A stretch of DNA of 64,000 bases. It comes from Paraburkholderia sejongensis. Its GTDB lineage: Bacteria; Pseudomonadota; Gammaproteobacteria; Burkholderiales; Burkholderiaceae. The stretch is taken from NCBI RefSeq assembly GCF_020880815.1, contig NZ_JAJITD010000016.1, positions 106,752-170,751 of the forward strand, in the 5' to 3' direction. The notes beneath the pieces were generated by a model. That model was not told where the DNA came from. It saw only the letters and a program-made list of their open reading frames with translations, and ran no database searches. How positions within the stretch are numbered: position 1 is the first letter of the stretch; every line of letters starts with the position of its first letter. Shown here in pieces: positions 52,601-60,468 of this stretch. Both the position numbers and the translations under genes were made by a program.

Positions 52601-52831
52601 GAGCTTGAAATAGGAACCGACGATAAACGGCAACTGTGCCTCTTTTGCGGCGACGTGCGCGCGCACCACGCCGGCCAGCGAACATTCGTCGGTAACCGCG
52701 AGCGCGGTGTAGCCCAGTTGCGCCGCGCGCTCAGCCAGTTCCTCCGCGTGCGACGCGCCGCGTAGAAACGTGAAGTTCGAAAAGCAGAACAGCTCGGCAT
52801 ATGCCGGCAGCGTCGTGAAGGTCGTATCCAT
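49682..52831 (-). CDS. dnaE2: Error-prone DNA polymerase III alpha subunit, ImuC type (DnaE2)
   Basis: Translesion DNA polymerase of the SOS mutasome. The 1049 residues begin with a PHP domain (Y-A-E-L-F-C-F-S-N-F-T-F-L-R-G-A-S-H, then V-T-D-E-C-S-L-A-G). Next comes the C-family polymerase core with the catalytic acidic motif P-D-I-D-V-D-F and G-R-G-S-A-A-N-S-A-V-C-Y. The finger and beta-binding parts follow, with a C-terminal OB domain (G-L-V-T-V-R-Q-R-P-G-T-A-K-G-V-M-F). The length matches DnaE2 and is shorter than replicative DnaE1. It is the last gene of imuA-imuB-dnaE2, six bases after imuB, driven from the LexA-controlled promoter at 55032-55047. Confidence 0.95.
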   Translation of the reverse strand: MDTTFTTLPAYAELFCFSNFTFLRGASHAEELAERAAQLGYTALAVTDECSLAGVVRAHVAAKEAQLPFIVGSYFKLVQADGSPAFGLILLARNREGYGNLAELITLARTRAPKGEYRLTPQDLSRPEAGYRHLLGMPDCLAILVPDFPANESALDAQIEWLDDTFPGRAWVGLVLHQRAMDDIHRGAVEFVARNREVPVVALGEVLMHVRSRKPLQDTMTAIRVGKPVHECGYDLAPNAEQHLRSRLRLANLYPDDALAASVDIAQRCTFSLDELRYEYPDELVPAGFTPAAYLRQETYFGAKRRFPAGIPADAQTQIEYELALIADLKYEAYFLTVYDIVRYARSQHILCQGRGSAANSAVCYCLGITEVDPVRSKMLFERFISKERGEPPDIDVDFEHQRREEVIQYIYRKYGRDRAAIAAAVSTYRPRGALRETGKALGVDPQIVDAVAKSHQWFDNGHDLLKRFADSGLDPDKPLIQAWAKLASQLLNFPRHLSQHSGGFVISRGKLSRLVPIENAAMADRSVIEWDKDDLESLGLLKIDVLALGMLSAIRRTLDLVSERRGERFEMQDIPPEDEATYEMISAADTIGVFQIESRAQMSMLPRMKPREFYDLVIEVAIVRPGPIQGGAVHPYLQRRQRLEPVTFPNPDLEPALGRTLGVPIFQEQVMQIAMIAAGFTPGEADQLRRAMAAWKRKGGLEKYYDRIVLGMEKRGYERSFAEAIFEQIKGFGEYGFPESHAASFALLVYASSWLKCHEPEAFLAAMLNSQPMGFYSPSQLVQDAQRHGVRVLAIDATVSGWDSSLESIADAGRPAVRLGLSLLRGMKDGAAERIENARAVRPFANVNDLARRAQLDRRDLQTLADANALASLAGNRRTALWQSVAAVPEKDMLAGAAVQDDTPELGAPSEAQDIVSDYRSFGLTLGRHPLALLRPQLQKNRLMPASTLHGYRDGRLARACGLVTVRQRPGTAKGVMFVTIEDETGNVNVIVWPSLLEKQRKEALGAALLAVYGTWQCEGNVRHLVAQRLVDMTHLLGKLPTVSRNFH

Positions 52832-52837
52832 CGCCGC

Positions 52838-54307
52838 TCATCCGAACAGGCCGTGCAGAAACCAGCGTTGTTCTTCTTCGGCGTCGCGGCTGCTGACACG
52901 CTCGCGGTAAATCCAGTAGCAGCTTTGATCGTCCGCCTGCGCGACGAAGTAGTCGCGCGTGACCAGTTCGCCGTCGAACCAGCCGCTTTCGATCCGCTCG
53001 CCCGGCGACACCATCCGCAACGGCGAACCATAGAACGGCCGATGCTGGCGCATCAGCAAGCGAACCGGCGTATCGAGCATCCACGTGGGGCGCGGCAGCC
53101 CTTGCGGCAGCGCATCGAGTTTCGCGCGATGCGTCACCGGCAGCCAGCGGTTCGCGATTTCCGGCCGATGGTCGGGCGCGGGCACCGGCCGCAAGACGTT
53201 CTCTTCGCCGAGCCGCGCGACCAGCAGTTCGAGCAGGCGCTCGTGATCTTCCGGCGAGCCGCCGGGTTCGGGAAACAGCGTGTCGGAGGCGGGCGCGGCC
53301 GGCTCGACCTGCGATGCGTCGAGCCGCAACGCGATGACCGGCGCGCTCAGTTCGATCCGGTGCAAGCGCTCCTTGAAGAGCCGCAGCAGATGTTCGTCGC
53401 GCCAGGTCGGCTCGCTCAAAGCGATATCGAGCGTGGTCGGTTCGATCGCATGACGGCCGCGCTCATGTTCGAGCAGCAGGCGCACGCCGCTAATCGCGAG
53501 TTGCCGCGCGCACAGCCAGCCGCACAACTGAACGATCAGCCGTTGCACGCCGAAGACCGCGCCGTCCGCCTGTTCGAGACGGTCGGGCAGTTCGATGCGC
53601 GCGGTAAACGTGGGCGGCAGTTCGAGCCAGTCGAACAGCTCGGGGGCGGTGCCGAACGCGCGATCGAGCGAGTCCAGCAGATGTTCGCCGCAGCGCCGCT
53701 GCAAACCCGCGCGCGGCAGGCGGCGCAGATCGGCAATGCTGGCGCAGCCCAGCCCCGTGAACCAGTCGAGAAACGGCCGCACTTCGGGCACCGCGAGCAT
53801 CGGCAACGTAGCGAGTCGCCGTTCGAGCGACGCGAGTTTCAGCACCCGGGTATTGCCATACTTCGCGAGCAGCCACGCGCCCTGGCCGGTCGGCGCCGCG
53901 CTCAGGCGCGCGGTGAAGCCGAGCGCGTCGAGAATGAGCTGCGCTTCGCGGCACAGCGCGCGCAGCCCGCCGAACAGACGCAGACTCGCGCCGATCTCGA
54001 TCACGACCGTCGCTTCGTCGAGCAACGCGACCTCCGGCGAGAAGCGCATCAACGCGATGCCGACGTCGCGATACGCGGCCTCTTCGCGGCTGCTGTCGCG
54101 TTCGTACATCTCGGTTTCGGGCGACAGCGTCAGCACGCCGCCGCGCTTCAGACCGGGACGCACGCCGGCCGCGCGGGCGGCGGCGTCGGTAATCACGACC
54201 GTGTCTTTCTCCAGCACGACACTGCCGCTGACGGGCTCAGGCGACCACCTCGGTCTGAAGACCTCGAGCGGTAACTTTGGCAGGTGGACGGCGAGAAACA
54301 CGCGCAT
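52838..54307 (-). CDS. imuB: ImuB, catalytically inactive Y-family polymerase-like protein
   Basis: 489-residue bridge protein of the mutasome, binding ImuA, DnaE2 and the sliding clamp. It begins M-R-V-F-L-A-V-H-L-P-K-L-P-L-E, where active Y polymerases carry the D-x-D-x-F metal motif, so it lacks that catalytic Asp, as is known for ImuB. The Y-family fingers and palm remain recognisable (A-L-L-D-E-A-T-V-V-I-E-I-G-A-S-L-R-L-F-G-G). The little-finger region and C-terminal tail follow (Y-W-I-Y-R-E-R-V). The 5' end overlaps the imuA 3' end by 71 bases; dnaE2 follows at six bases. Regulation is through the shared SOS promoter. Confidence 0.93.
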   Translation of the reverse strand: MRVFLAVHLPKLPLEVFRPRWSPEPVSGSVVLEKDTVVITDAAARAAGVRPGLKRGGVLTLSPETEMYERDSSREEAAYRDVGIALMRFSPEVALLDEATVVIEIGASLRLFGGLRALCREAQLILDALGFTARLSAAPTGQGAWLLAKYGNTRVLKLASLERRLATLPMLAVPEVRPFLDWFTGLGCASIADLRRLPRAGLQRRCGEHLLDSLDRAFGTAPELFDWLELPPTFTARIELPDRLEQADGAVFGVQRLIVQLCGWLCARQLAISGVRLLLEHERGRHAIEPTTLDIALSEPTWRDEHLLRLFKERLHRIELSAPVIALRLDASQVEPAAPASDTLFPEPGGSPEDHERLLELLVARLGEENVLRPVPAPDHRPEIANRWLPVTHRAKLDALPQGLPRPTWMLDTPVRLLMRQHRPFYGSPLRMVSPGERIESGWFDGELVTRDYFVAQADDQSCYWIYRERVSSRDAEEEQRWFLHGLFG

Positions 54308-55013
54308 GGCGGGAAAGCAGAATCGGTGTGGGTTGAAGGGGAATCGACAGGGGCTCTGCGCGTGAGGGCCCTCGTCGCTTCACGATATCGACGGTCAGAC
54401 CGTCGGCCGATGGTTTGAGCGCCAGGCGCAGCAGCGCCGGCGATGCGTCCTGCGCGGTCGCGAGCGGCCGCACCATCACGAATAGCGTCTCCGACGCCTG
54501 GGCGGCCAGATGCAGCCGCCGCAGCGACGCGCTTTGCACGTACTGCGCCCAGAACAGCAGCGCGCCGCAACTGCCGGCGCGCAGGATCTGTTCCGCGGAC
54601 CACAGCGCGTCGGCCGTTTTCTGCGCGTTCACCCGCAGCAACTGCGCGACCGGCACGCCGATGTAATTCAACCCGAGCCCGTCGGGCGTGTGAGGCGGCT
54701 GCACCAGCGCGATCGGCCGCTGGCCCAGCGCGCTGAGCGCCGGCTGCAACAGCCGCAGTTCGCCGACGCCGGCCTGCTGCACCAGCAGATCGACCAGCGC
54801 GCCGAGCGGCCAGCCGCCGCCGGGCAGTTCGGCCGACAGCGCCGGATAGCCGGTGTCGACGCTGCGGCCGCGGCCGCGCGCGAGCTGGGAAGCCCGCCAC
54901 AGCGTTATTCCCCCCGACTCCGAATACATAGTTTTGTCGAGGGCACCATCAATGGAGCGCGCCCGTTCTTCGGGGGTGCGTAACTGCTGTCCGGCTGTGG
55001 CAGTCCGAGTCAC
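54237..55013 (-). CDS. imuA: ImuA, RecA-like mutasome protein
   Basis: 258-residue RecA-fold accessory protein needed for damage-induced mutagenesis. Typical marks: W-R-A-S-Q-L-A near residue 40, S-A-E-L-P-G-G-G-W-P-L-G-A-L-V-D-L (the Walker-A-like region, without a full GKT), Q-P-A-L-S-A-L-G-Q-R-P-I-A-L-V-Q-P-P-H, and a basic C-terminus. The start is taken as GTG 55013, 18 bases beyond the LexA box; the in-frame ATG at 54929 would shorten it by 28 residues. It overlaps imuB by 71 bases. First gene of the SOS operon. Confidence 0.9.
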   Translation of the reverse strand: MTRTATAGQQLRTPEERARSIDGALDKTMYSESGGITLWRASQLARGRGRSVDTGYPALSAELPGGGWPLGALVDLLVQQAGVGELRLLQPALSALGQRPIALVQPPHTPDGLGLNYIGVPVAQLLRVNAQKTADALWSAEQILRAGSCGALLFWAQYVQSASLRRLHLAAQASETLFVMVRPLATAQDASPALLRLALKPSADGLTVDIVKRRGPSRAEPLSIPLQPTPILLSRHARVSRRPPAKVTARGLQTEVVA

Positions 55014-55031
55014 GATCAGGCTCCAATAATA

Positions 55032-55047
55032 CTGTATAAATATACAG
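55032..55047 (-). promoter_or_regulatory. LexA (SOS) box of the imuA operon
   Basis: CTGTATAAATATACAG fits the LexA consensus CTG-N10-CAG exactly with A+T centre. It lies 19 bases upstream of the imuA start, so LexA would cover the promoter. A highly similar site, oriented the other way, is at 61316-61331. Confidence 0.9.
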
Positions 55048-55436
55048 GTATTTTAGCCCAAGATCCCAACTTTTAGATAGGCGACGCCGGGCTGCCAGGA
55101 AACCGCATTTGTTGGACTAGCACGCGGTTAGCCAGACGCAAAAGTACGGAATTGACGGGACTGCCCGGATAAGCGGATATTCAACAGACCACCGGGGGCG
55201 CAGTTACGTCCCAGCAACTTGCCGACGCCGCTTCGCTGAAGGAGGGTGAGAGGCGCTTGACGACCCGTTGCTGACGCTCGCCGGACAGGCTTGAATGTCT
55301 CAGCGGGAACTGCAACCGGTCGCTCGAACGACCGGATGCCCGTATAAGCGGGCCAAAGCGGGCCAACGGCATTGTTACGCTACCGCCTGCTATCTGTGAA
55401 TTCGCGTCGGCTCAGCGTGGGCGGACCGTAGCGCGG
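55048..55436. other. Non-coding stretch at the left edge of the island
   Basis: 389 bases with no believable gene. The frame at 55181-55372 on the minus strand lacks a ribosome-binding site and family features. Directly repeated GAACGACC/CGACCGG-like words near 55320 look like degraded sequence. The run next to 55048 (GTATTTTAGCCC) is the part also found at 61302-61315. Confidence 0.4.
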
Positions 55437-56240
55437 TCATTCCTGGTCGCAGTGCACCTCGAAGTGCGTCAGTATCGCGGGACCGAACGCATTACTGATT
55501 GCGACGTCGGCGGCATCACGGCCGTACGCCATCAATACGCGCCCAATACGCGGCGCGTTGTTTCGCGGATCGAACGTCTGCCAGGCACCACCCACATAGG
55601 CTTCGAACCAACCCGCGAAATCCATCGGTGCGGCCACGGGCGGCAAACCCACATCGCTGATATAGCCGGTACAGTAGCGCGCCGGGATGTTCATTGCCCG
55701 GCACAGAGCGACGCCGAGATGCGCGAAATCGCGGCAAACGCCTTTGCGTTCCCGATAGACATCCCACGCGGTTTTCGTCGGCCGCGCATGTTCGTAATCG
55801 AATTCAATGTGTCGGTGCACGAAGTCGCAGATCGCCAACACAGTGTCGCGTCCCGGCTGACACCGGCCGAAAATCTGCCACGCGGTTTCGACCAGCAGAT
55901 CGGTCTCACAATAGCGGCTACCGAGTAGGAAGACCAGTGAGTCATCGGGCAAGTCCTCCACCGGATGACCCCAACCGTCGCTGGAACGCGTTTCCATAGC
56001 ATCGGACACGTTTAGCAACGCAGTCGTGCGCAATCCCACGTGTCCGACGGGTGCAACGATCCGGCTGCACAGGTTGCCGAAAAGATCCCGATACTGCCTG
56101 ATAGGCACCGGTGGATCGGTAACGAGCAAATCCGGCACGACAATGTCCTTCGCATGCGAAAAATGAGTATTCAACATCAGCATCATTGGCGTGAGCTGCA
56201 AGCATTCGTACGACAATTCGTACCCGACGCGAAGCTTCAT
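55437..56240 (-). CDS. Transglutaminase-like cysteine protein (bacterial transglutaminase/protease fold)
   Basis: 267-residue cytoplasmic protein of the transglutaminase-like superfamily: an N-terminal beta-rich domain (L-R-V-G-Y-E-L-S-Y-E), then the papain-like core. Catalytic Cys169 is in K-G-V-C-R-D-F-A-H, and the Asp is in T-F-D-P-R-N-N. At the expected His position the sequence reads M-D-F-A-G-W-F-E-A-Y, with no His. This variant is seen in a proteobacterial branch, so it may still be active with another residue or be non-catalytic. AAGGAGG lies five bases before ATG 56240. It stands alone in the island. Substrate unknown. Confidence 0.82.
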   Translation of the reverse strand: MKLRVGYELSYECLQLTPMMLMLNTHFSHAKDIVVPDLLVTDPPVPIRQYRDLFGNLCSRIVAPVGHVGLRTTALLNVSDAMETRSSDGWGHPVEDLPDDSLVFLLGSRYCETDLLVETAWQIFGRCQPGRDTVLAICDFVHRHIEFDYEHARPTKTAWDVYRERKGVCRDFAHLGVALCRAMNIPARYCTGYISDVGLPPVAAPMDFAGWFEAYVGGAWQTFDPRNNAPRIGRVLMAYGRDAADVAISNAFGPAILTHFEVHCDQE

Positions 56241-56425
56241 GAATCCTCCTTGATCTGAGTGACGAGAGGGCCAGTGAGCCTAGCGATTGAGGCGCATTGC
56301 CGAAACCCGCCGAAAGAGACGATCCCACGATGTAGGGCCTGAGCGCTCATTCAGAGTAATCTTTTGCTGTCGGTCTTGCCCGATATGACCAGTGGGCCAA
56401 GGGCGCGAGCAAACAAGGACCAAAC

Positions 56426-56662
56426 TTAGTCGACCGGGCCAAGCAATATGTCGATTGCGGCCTGACCAGCGATCTCAGCTATCAGGTAGGCCCATCGTTC
56501 GGTAAAGGGGCCATTGCGCAGCGGTATTCGACCTCCGCGCGCACCCAGCACGCCGAGGTTTGTGCCGCCTTTTATCTGGAAAAAGACGTCAAAGGTGTCC
56601 TCCGCCGCCCGAACCAGATCAACGTGAATTTCAAAGCCGCGATATCCGATAGTTCTTTGCAT
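56426..56662 (-). CDS. Small protein, YRG-type, unknown function
   Basis: 78 residues; no signal or membrane span. It opens T-I-G-Y-R-G-F-E-I-H-V-D-L-V and has a glycine-rich middle (K-G-G-T-N-L-G-V-L-G-A-R-G-G-R-I) before a helical A-Y-L-I-A-E-I-A-G-Q-A-A-I-D end. The layout Tyr-Arg-Gly, strand, Gly loop, helix is shared with the 90-residue protein at 57800-58072, so the two may be distant relatives. The start is ATG 56662 with GGAGG six bases upstream. No function is claimed. Confidence 0.6.
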   Translation of the reverse strand: MQRTIGYRGFEIHVDLVRAAEDTFDVFFQIKGGTNLGVLGARGGRIPLRNGPFTERWAYLIAEIAGQAAIDILLGPVD

Positions 56663-56983
56663 GATGACCTCCGTTCCGGTCTTGGACACATGAGACCGCG
56701 TGGGTCTAGTCTAAGAAGCTATCAGTAGGGGACTCGCACCGCCCGGTACTTGTCACACGAGCCGTCGGTGGCTTAGCGCGCGACGGTCAGGTGGAGATTT
56801 GTATCGATCTGCCGGGAGCGCAGATGGTATCGGAGCGCGTTCTGTGGCCTAATCTGCGCCAGCGGGAGGCGTCAACGCCTGGCGCTCTGGCGCGACGACG
56901 ATGGAGCGACTGCGAAAGAATCGATCCTTTGCGCGTTCTTCCGCCTGCACTGAAATATTCTTCATATCGGTGACCGGCGCCGC
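56663..56983. other. Non-coding stretch between small island genes
   Basis: 321 bases in which no frame has both a start signal and protein-like sequence. The longer minus-strand frame at 56787-57041 lacks a ribosome-binding site and is judged chance. Nothing else was recognised. Confidence 0.4.
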
Positions 56984-57190
56984 TCACGGTCGCCTGAAGC
57001 TGCTTGCAGCATCCAGCCATTTCCTCGCGTACCGGATCCATTGCTTTCGCACTCTGTAATGACTGCGTTCGGCGGCCCGACTTTCCCTCGCTGAGGCGAC
57101 CGGCATGCCATCGTCCACCGCATTCGCTGCCGCGTCTCGCTGCCTCCTGCTCTCTGCCAGTTCCTCGACATTGACCTGATCATCAATCAT
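56984..57190 (-). CDS. Possible small basic protein
   Basis: 68-residue frame with a good ribosome-binding site (AGGAG, five bases before ATG 57190) and protein-like composition. It starts M-I-D-D-Q-V-N-V-E-E-L-A-E-S and ends R-K-Q-W-I-R-Y-A-R-K-W-L-D-A-A, a helical, charged profile. No family is recognised. Overlapping frames in the same place are less convincing. It may be a real small gene of the island or a chance frame; confidence is moderate because of the start signal only. Confidence 0.45.
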   Translation of the reverse strand: MIDDQVNVEELAESRRQRDAAANAVDDGMPVASARESRAAERSHYRVRKQWIRYARKWLDAASSFRRP

Positions 57191-57343
57191 GATGCGCTCC
57201 TATATGCAGCCAAGTGGTTCACGAACAGAAGGTTTATGTCGTGCTCAAGGTCTGCGCCGCGACATATCTTAGTGCCGGTCCGGGTTGCCGACGCCTGTCG
57301 CGACGCAAGCGGCCTGCTCTCTCCGCGCGCAGGCAACTGGTGT

Positions 57344-57757
57344 TTAGGACGCTTGCGCCTCGTCCCGGCTCGCAAGTTCGTGTACGGCGGCGTGCGTAAA
57401 GAACGTGGAGCGTGTGGAGCGCCGCTGTTTTACTGCAGCGTCGACTCTTCGCAACAGACTCTCTGGCAGACTGAATTGAACGCTCACGGCTTTGGACGTG
57501 ACACGCGTCAGATTGATCTCGATGAACATCCAGATTCCCAGCCCATCGTCCATTTCGAGCGATTGTAATTCCGACGTACTGCAGGTCGGAGCGGGTATGA
57601 GCTGCTCGCTGCGGTCATACATCAGTTCGACCACCTCCTGTGCGTTGCGCTTGAGTTCATCAAATGAATGGCCACGCGCAACTGCTCGGGGAAGATCTGG
57701 AAAGCTGGCGCGGAGGGCGGTATCGCCTTCCCGTTGCACATACAGCGGATATTGCAT
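57344..57757 (-). CDS. Lone HicB-family antitoxin-like protein
   Basis: 137-residue protein with the HicB layout. The N-terminal partial RNase-H-like fold reads Y-P-L-Y-V-Q-R-E, then A-S-F-P-D-L-P-R-A-V-A-R-G-H-S-F-D-E-L. A C-terminal ribbon-helix-helix-type DNA-binding part follows (V-S-V-Q-F-S-L-P-E-S-L-L-R-R-V-D-A-A-V-K-Q-R). Normally a HicA toxin gene of about 60 codons sits beside it; none is seen on either side within 300 bases. It may be an orphan antitoxin or a regulator. The start ATG 57757 has GGAG eight bases upstream; the GTG at 57769 is an alternative. Confidence 0.75.
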   Translation of the reverse strand: MQYPLYVQREGDTALRASFPDLPRAVARGHSFDELKRNAQEVVELMYDRSEQLIPAPTCSTSELQSLEMDDGLGIWMFIEINLTRVTSKAVSVQFSLPESLLRRVDAAVKQRRSTRSTFFTHAAVHELASRDEAQAS

Positions 57758-57799
57758 GACTTGCTCCACTCGACTGCCCGATGATTCAAATGCGGTATG

Positions 57800-58072
57800 T
57801 CACAGTTCGGTTGCCGGAACTTTGTCATCGACGATGTCTTTGCCGTACTTCATCGCGAGGTCGATGGCTTCGTCCATCGTGGTGGGACTTGACGCCCCGA
57901 ACAACGTTGCATAGCGCCGAGCCTTGACTTTGCCGGGAGGAATGGTGTCGATTCGTACGAATGATGAGAACTGCCTTGGTCCTTTTGCGTACGGATCACG
58001 ATGCGGGGGAAATACCTGGTGAGAGTAGGCACGTAGCTCGTGCCCCCGGTACTCGATCGTGGGAATGGTCAT
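57800..58072 (-). CDS. Small protein, YRG-type, unknown function
   Basis: 90-residue soluble protein I, P-T-I-E-Y-R-G-H-E-L-R-A-Y in the first strand, a proline-rich turn (F-P-P-H-R-D-P-Y-A-K-G-P), then V-R-I-D-T-I-P-P-G-K-V-K-A-R-R-Y and a C-terminal helix with D-E-A-I-D-L-A-M-K-Y-G-K-D-I-V-D. It resembles small conserved proteins of Burkholderia accessory regions. AAGGAG precedes ATG 58072. It lies 42 bases upstream of the HicB-like gene on the same strand, so they may be co-transcribed. Function unknown. Confidence 0.6.
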   Translation of the reverse strand: MTIPTIEYRGHELRAYSHQVFPPHRDPYAKGPRQFSSFVRIDTIPPGKVKARRYATLFGASSPTTMDEAIDLAMKYGKDIVDDKVPATEL

Positions 58073-58848
58073 GATGGCGCGCTCCTTAAGCGATCCTGAC
58101 CGTCATGAACCGATGCCTGTCCGGATGCAAAATGCGCGGTCAGGTACATCTGGATCCTTTCACCATGCGCTCTTTGCCATCGGAAAGCAAACTAAATCGT
58201 GACGTTGCGAAAGGCTAAGCTTGGCGTCGTGCCGGCGTGGCAAAGAAGCCCCGCTCAATGCACGTCTTTCCGTGCTTGCAGGCGAGCGCGCATCGCTATC
58301 GATTGCGCAAATTCGGGCACCGCGGTAGAGGCATCCGGGTGCCGAGCGGAACCGGACCGGTTCCTGCTTCATACCTCGCCCCCATCGTTCAGCCGCTGCG
58401 GAGCGCAACCGCGTGAAAGGCTGCGTGCCCGCGAAAACGACGCTGCCCCAGGTTGACTGTAGCCTGCGTCCAGATAATGTTCCATGAATGAGGCAGATCT
58501 TCGTCTGTCGGCGGCAGCGGCGTACTGCGCGGCTCAAACGCATCGTCGACGGATTCTCGAAGGCCGGTAACCGGCGGTCATTGGCCGTTCACGGACGCAA
58601 GTCGAACGTCCCAAGATGGCCGGCTGCCGAAGATCGCAGTTCGAGCGTGGTTGACCCGAGGCGACTGTGTCGCGAAGCGCGAGTCCCGACCCTCACCGGT
58701 CGGTCGTCACCAAGCGCTTGCGATGGCCGCTTGCGAAGTACAACTGCCCTTCAATCAGTCTGGTTGGCCATCGAGTCCACACATACCGCCAGCGGTTACA
58801 CCGACACCACAACGCGTCCTGACTTCTCAGGATTTGTCGTCGGTATAG
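58073..58848. other. Degraded stretch upstream of the recombinase relic
   Basis: 776 bases without a believable gene. In the reading frame of the recombinase a run of plausible but unmatched residues ends at a TAG (58846-58848). Nothing upstream of that TAG shows the first half of a GmtZ-like integrase, so that part appears lost or scrambled. Other frames are short. Confidence 0.45.
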
Positions 58849-60468
58849 CTCTCTCGCGGAGGGTATCTGCTGCCGTGGACTCACGGCGGAGCGACTCACC
58901 AGAATGTTTTCTACTGGCTTGAGAAACTACGCAACTGGCAGGAGAAGTACAACCCCATCGCGCGCCGGACCTCGTGGGCAGAACTGGATCGCCGGCACAT
59001 CATGGTGAAGACGGATTTTCAGCTTGCGCGCTATCCCGACGCGTGCTTTCTCTTCCGGCTGCCAGAGTATCCAACGGCATTGACGCGCCACTTTCCACTT
59101 CAGGACCAGGCGCTCAACGTATGCTGGTTTTATTTGCTGAAGGCATTTGAATCGCGACTGGCCAGGCGAGCCGAGACCCAGCACAACGGGGCACCGATTC
59201 GACTGCTACCGCCCGAATCCAAGAAGCGGACTTTATTTCCTCTTCACAGCTTGCGAGTCTCGTTGATAACTGCGTTGGCCCTGGACGGCCAGGTACCGTT
59301 CCCCGTGCTGCAGAAGCTTGTCGGTCACAGCCGTTTGATCATGACTTTGTATTACACCAAGCCAGGAGCGACCCATATTCGAGACGTGCTCCTCGATGCG
59401 AAGGCGCGCCTGGATGCGAATAAACACGCCAGCATTCAGAATTTTCTGCTCGATACCGAGCATGACGAGCTTGTGCAGAAAGCGATTTGCAATAACGTGG
59501 CCAGTATCTCGGGTGTCATTCCGGAACATCCCGCGTCCAGAAACGCAGTCGGCTGGATGCCGATGCACCACGGTCTTTGTATTGCAGGGGGAAATACCAG
59601 CGACTCGACGGAGAATCGTGCTATTGGTGGATGCCATAACGGAGGCCCGATGGTTCTGCCTGGGACGCCTACCGCCAACGCAAAGTATGCTCCTGTCCCA
59701 GGTGGGAGTCGCAACTGCGTTCGATGCCGCTGGTTTGTGACGGAACCTCACTATATTCCTGCGCTTACAGCTCACTTTAATTCGATCGCCTACCACTTTG
59801 ACGAGGCACGCAACGCGTGCCTTGCGAATGAGCGCGTGCTTATCGACCTGAAGAAGCAGAAGGCCGACGCCGAAGAGGCGGGCCAGGTGTTTGTTCATCT
59901 CGATACCTTCCGGCAAGCAGAGCGCCTGTGGGAGGGATCGATGAAGCGATTCAACGACTTTGCGGAGGATCTCACCGCCTGCTGGCGACTTATTGAACGC
60001 TGCAAGGCGGCGCTTGAGCGGGCAGCCGAAGACTCGACGCAATTGGTGGCCGCGGGCACCGCGAGTGATGTGCATATCGCTTTTGAGGAAACCGAGTCCG
60101 AATTGCTACAACTCACTGGAGTCTGCGAGGACGTCGAGTTATATCCGGATCTTGATGCGGGAAAGGCGATTTTCCGTCGCAGTCAGCTGCTCGACGCTGT
60201 GCTCTATCGCGACAACATGTCGCCTGTTTTCATGATGCTGAGCGAAGAAGAGCAGCTCCGTGTTGGCAACGCATTCATGCGCCGTCTGGCACGGCAGATG
60301 GATCCCATCAATCCGGTGCTGGGAACACGACAAGTCATCAACCTGATGGACGCCGGCAAGAGTCTGAGCGAACAATTTGGTGTTGATTTTTCCACGCTTC
60401 TCCCTGAAAGCCGGCCCATCGGCATGTTTGCGGGCAGGCCTCAATCGATCGACGAGGCGCAAGCATGA
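58849..60468 (+). pseudogene. GmtZ-like tyrosine integrase, 5'-truncated
   Basis: C-terminal 540 codons of a tyrosine recombinase of the type found in three-gene GmtYZX mobile modules. After a TAG at 58846-58848 the frame runs L-P-W-T-H-G-G-A-T-H and W-L-E-K-L-R-N-W-Q-E-K-Y-N-P-I. The catalytic segment follows: H-S-L-R-V-S-L-I-T-A-L-A-L with L-V-G-H-S-R-L-I-M-T-L-Y-Y-T-K (His, Arg, His and the Tyr). Then comes a Cys motif N-C-V-R-C-R-W-F-V-T and a coiled-coil C-terminus. No start codon with a ribosome-binding site lies near the frame start; ATG 59002 is inside the fold, so a functional protein is unlikely. It overlaps the next gene by 4 bases. Confidence 0.72.

Noticed and set aside
55181..55372. 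63-codon minus-strand frame
   Set aside because: No ribosome-binding site and no protein-like pattern; lies in the degraded left edge of the island.
58160..58543. 127-codon minus-strand frame
   Set aside because: No start signal and Arg/Ser-rich composition; judged chance in non-coding sequence.
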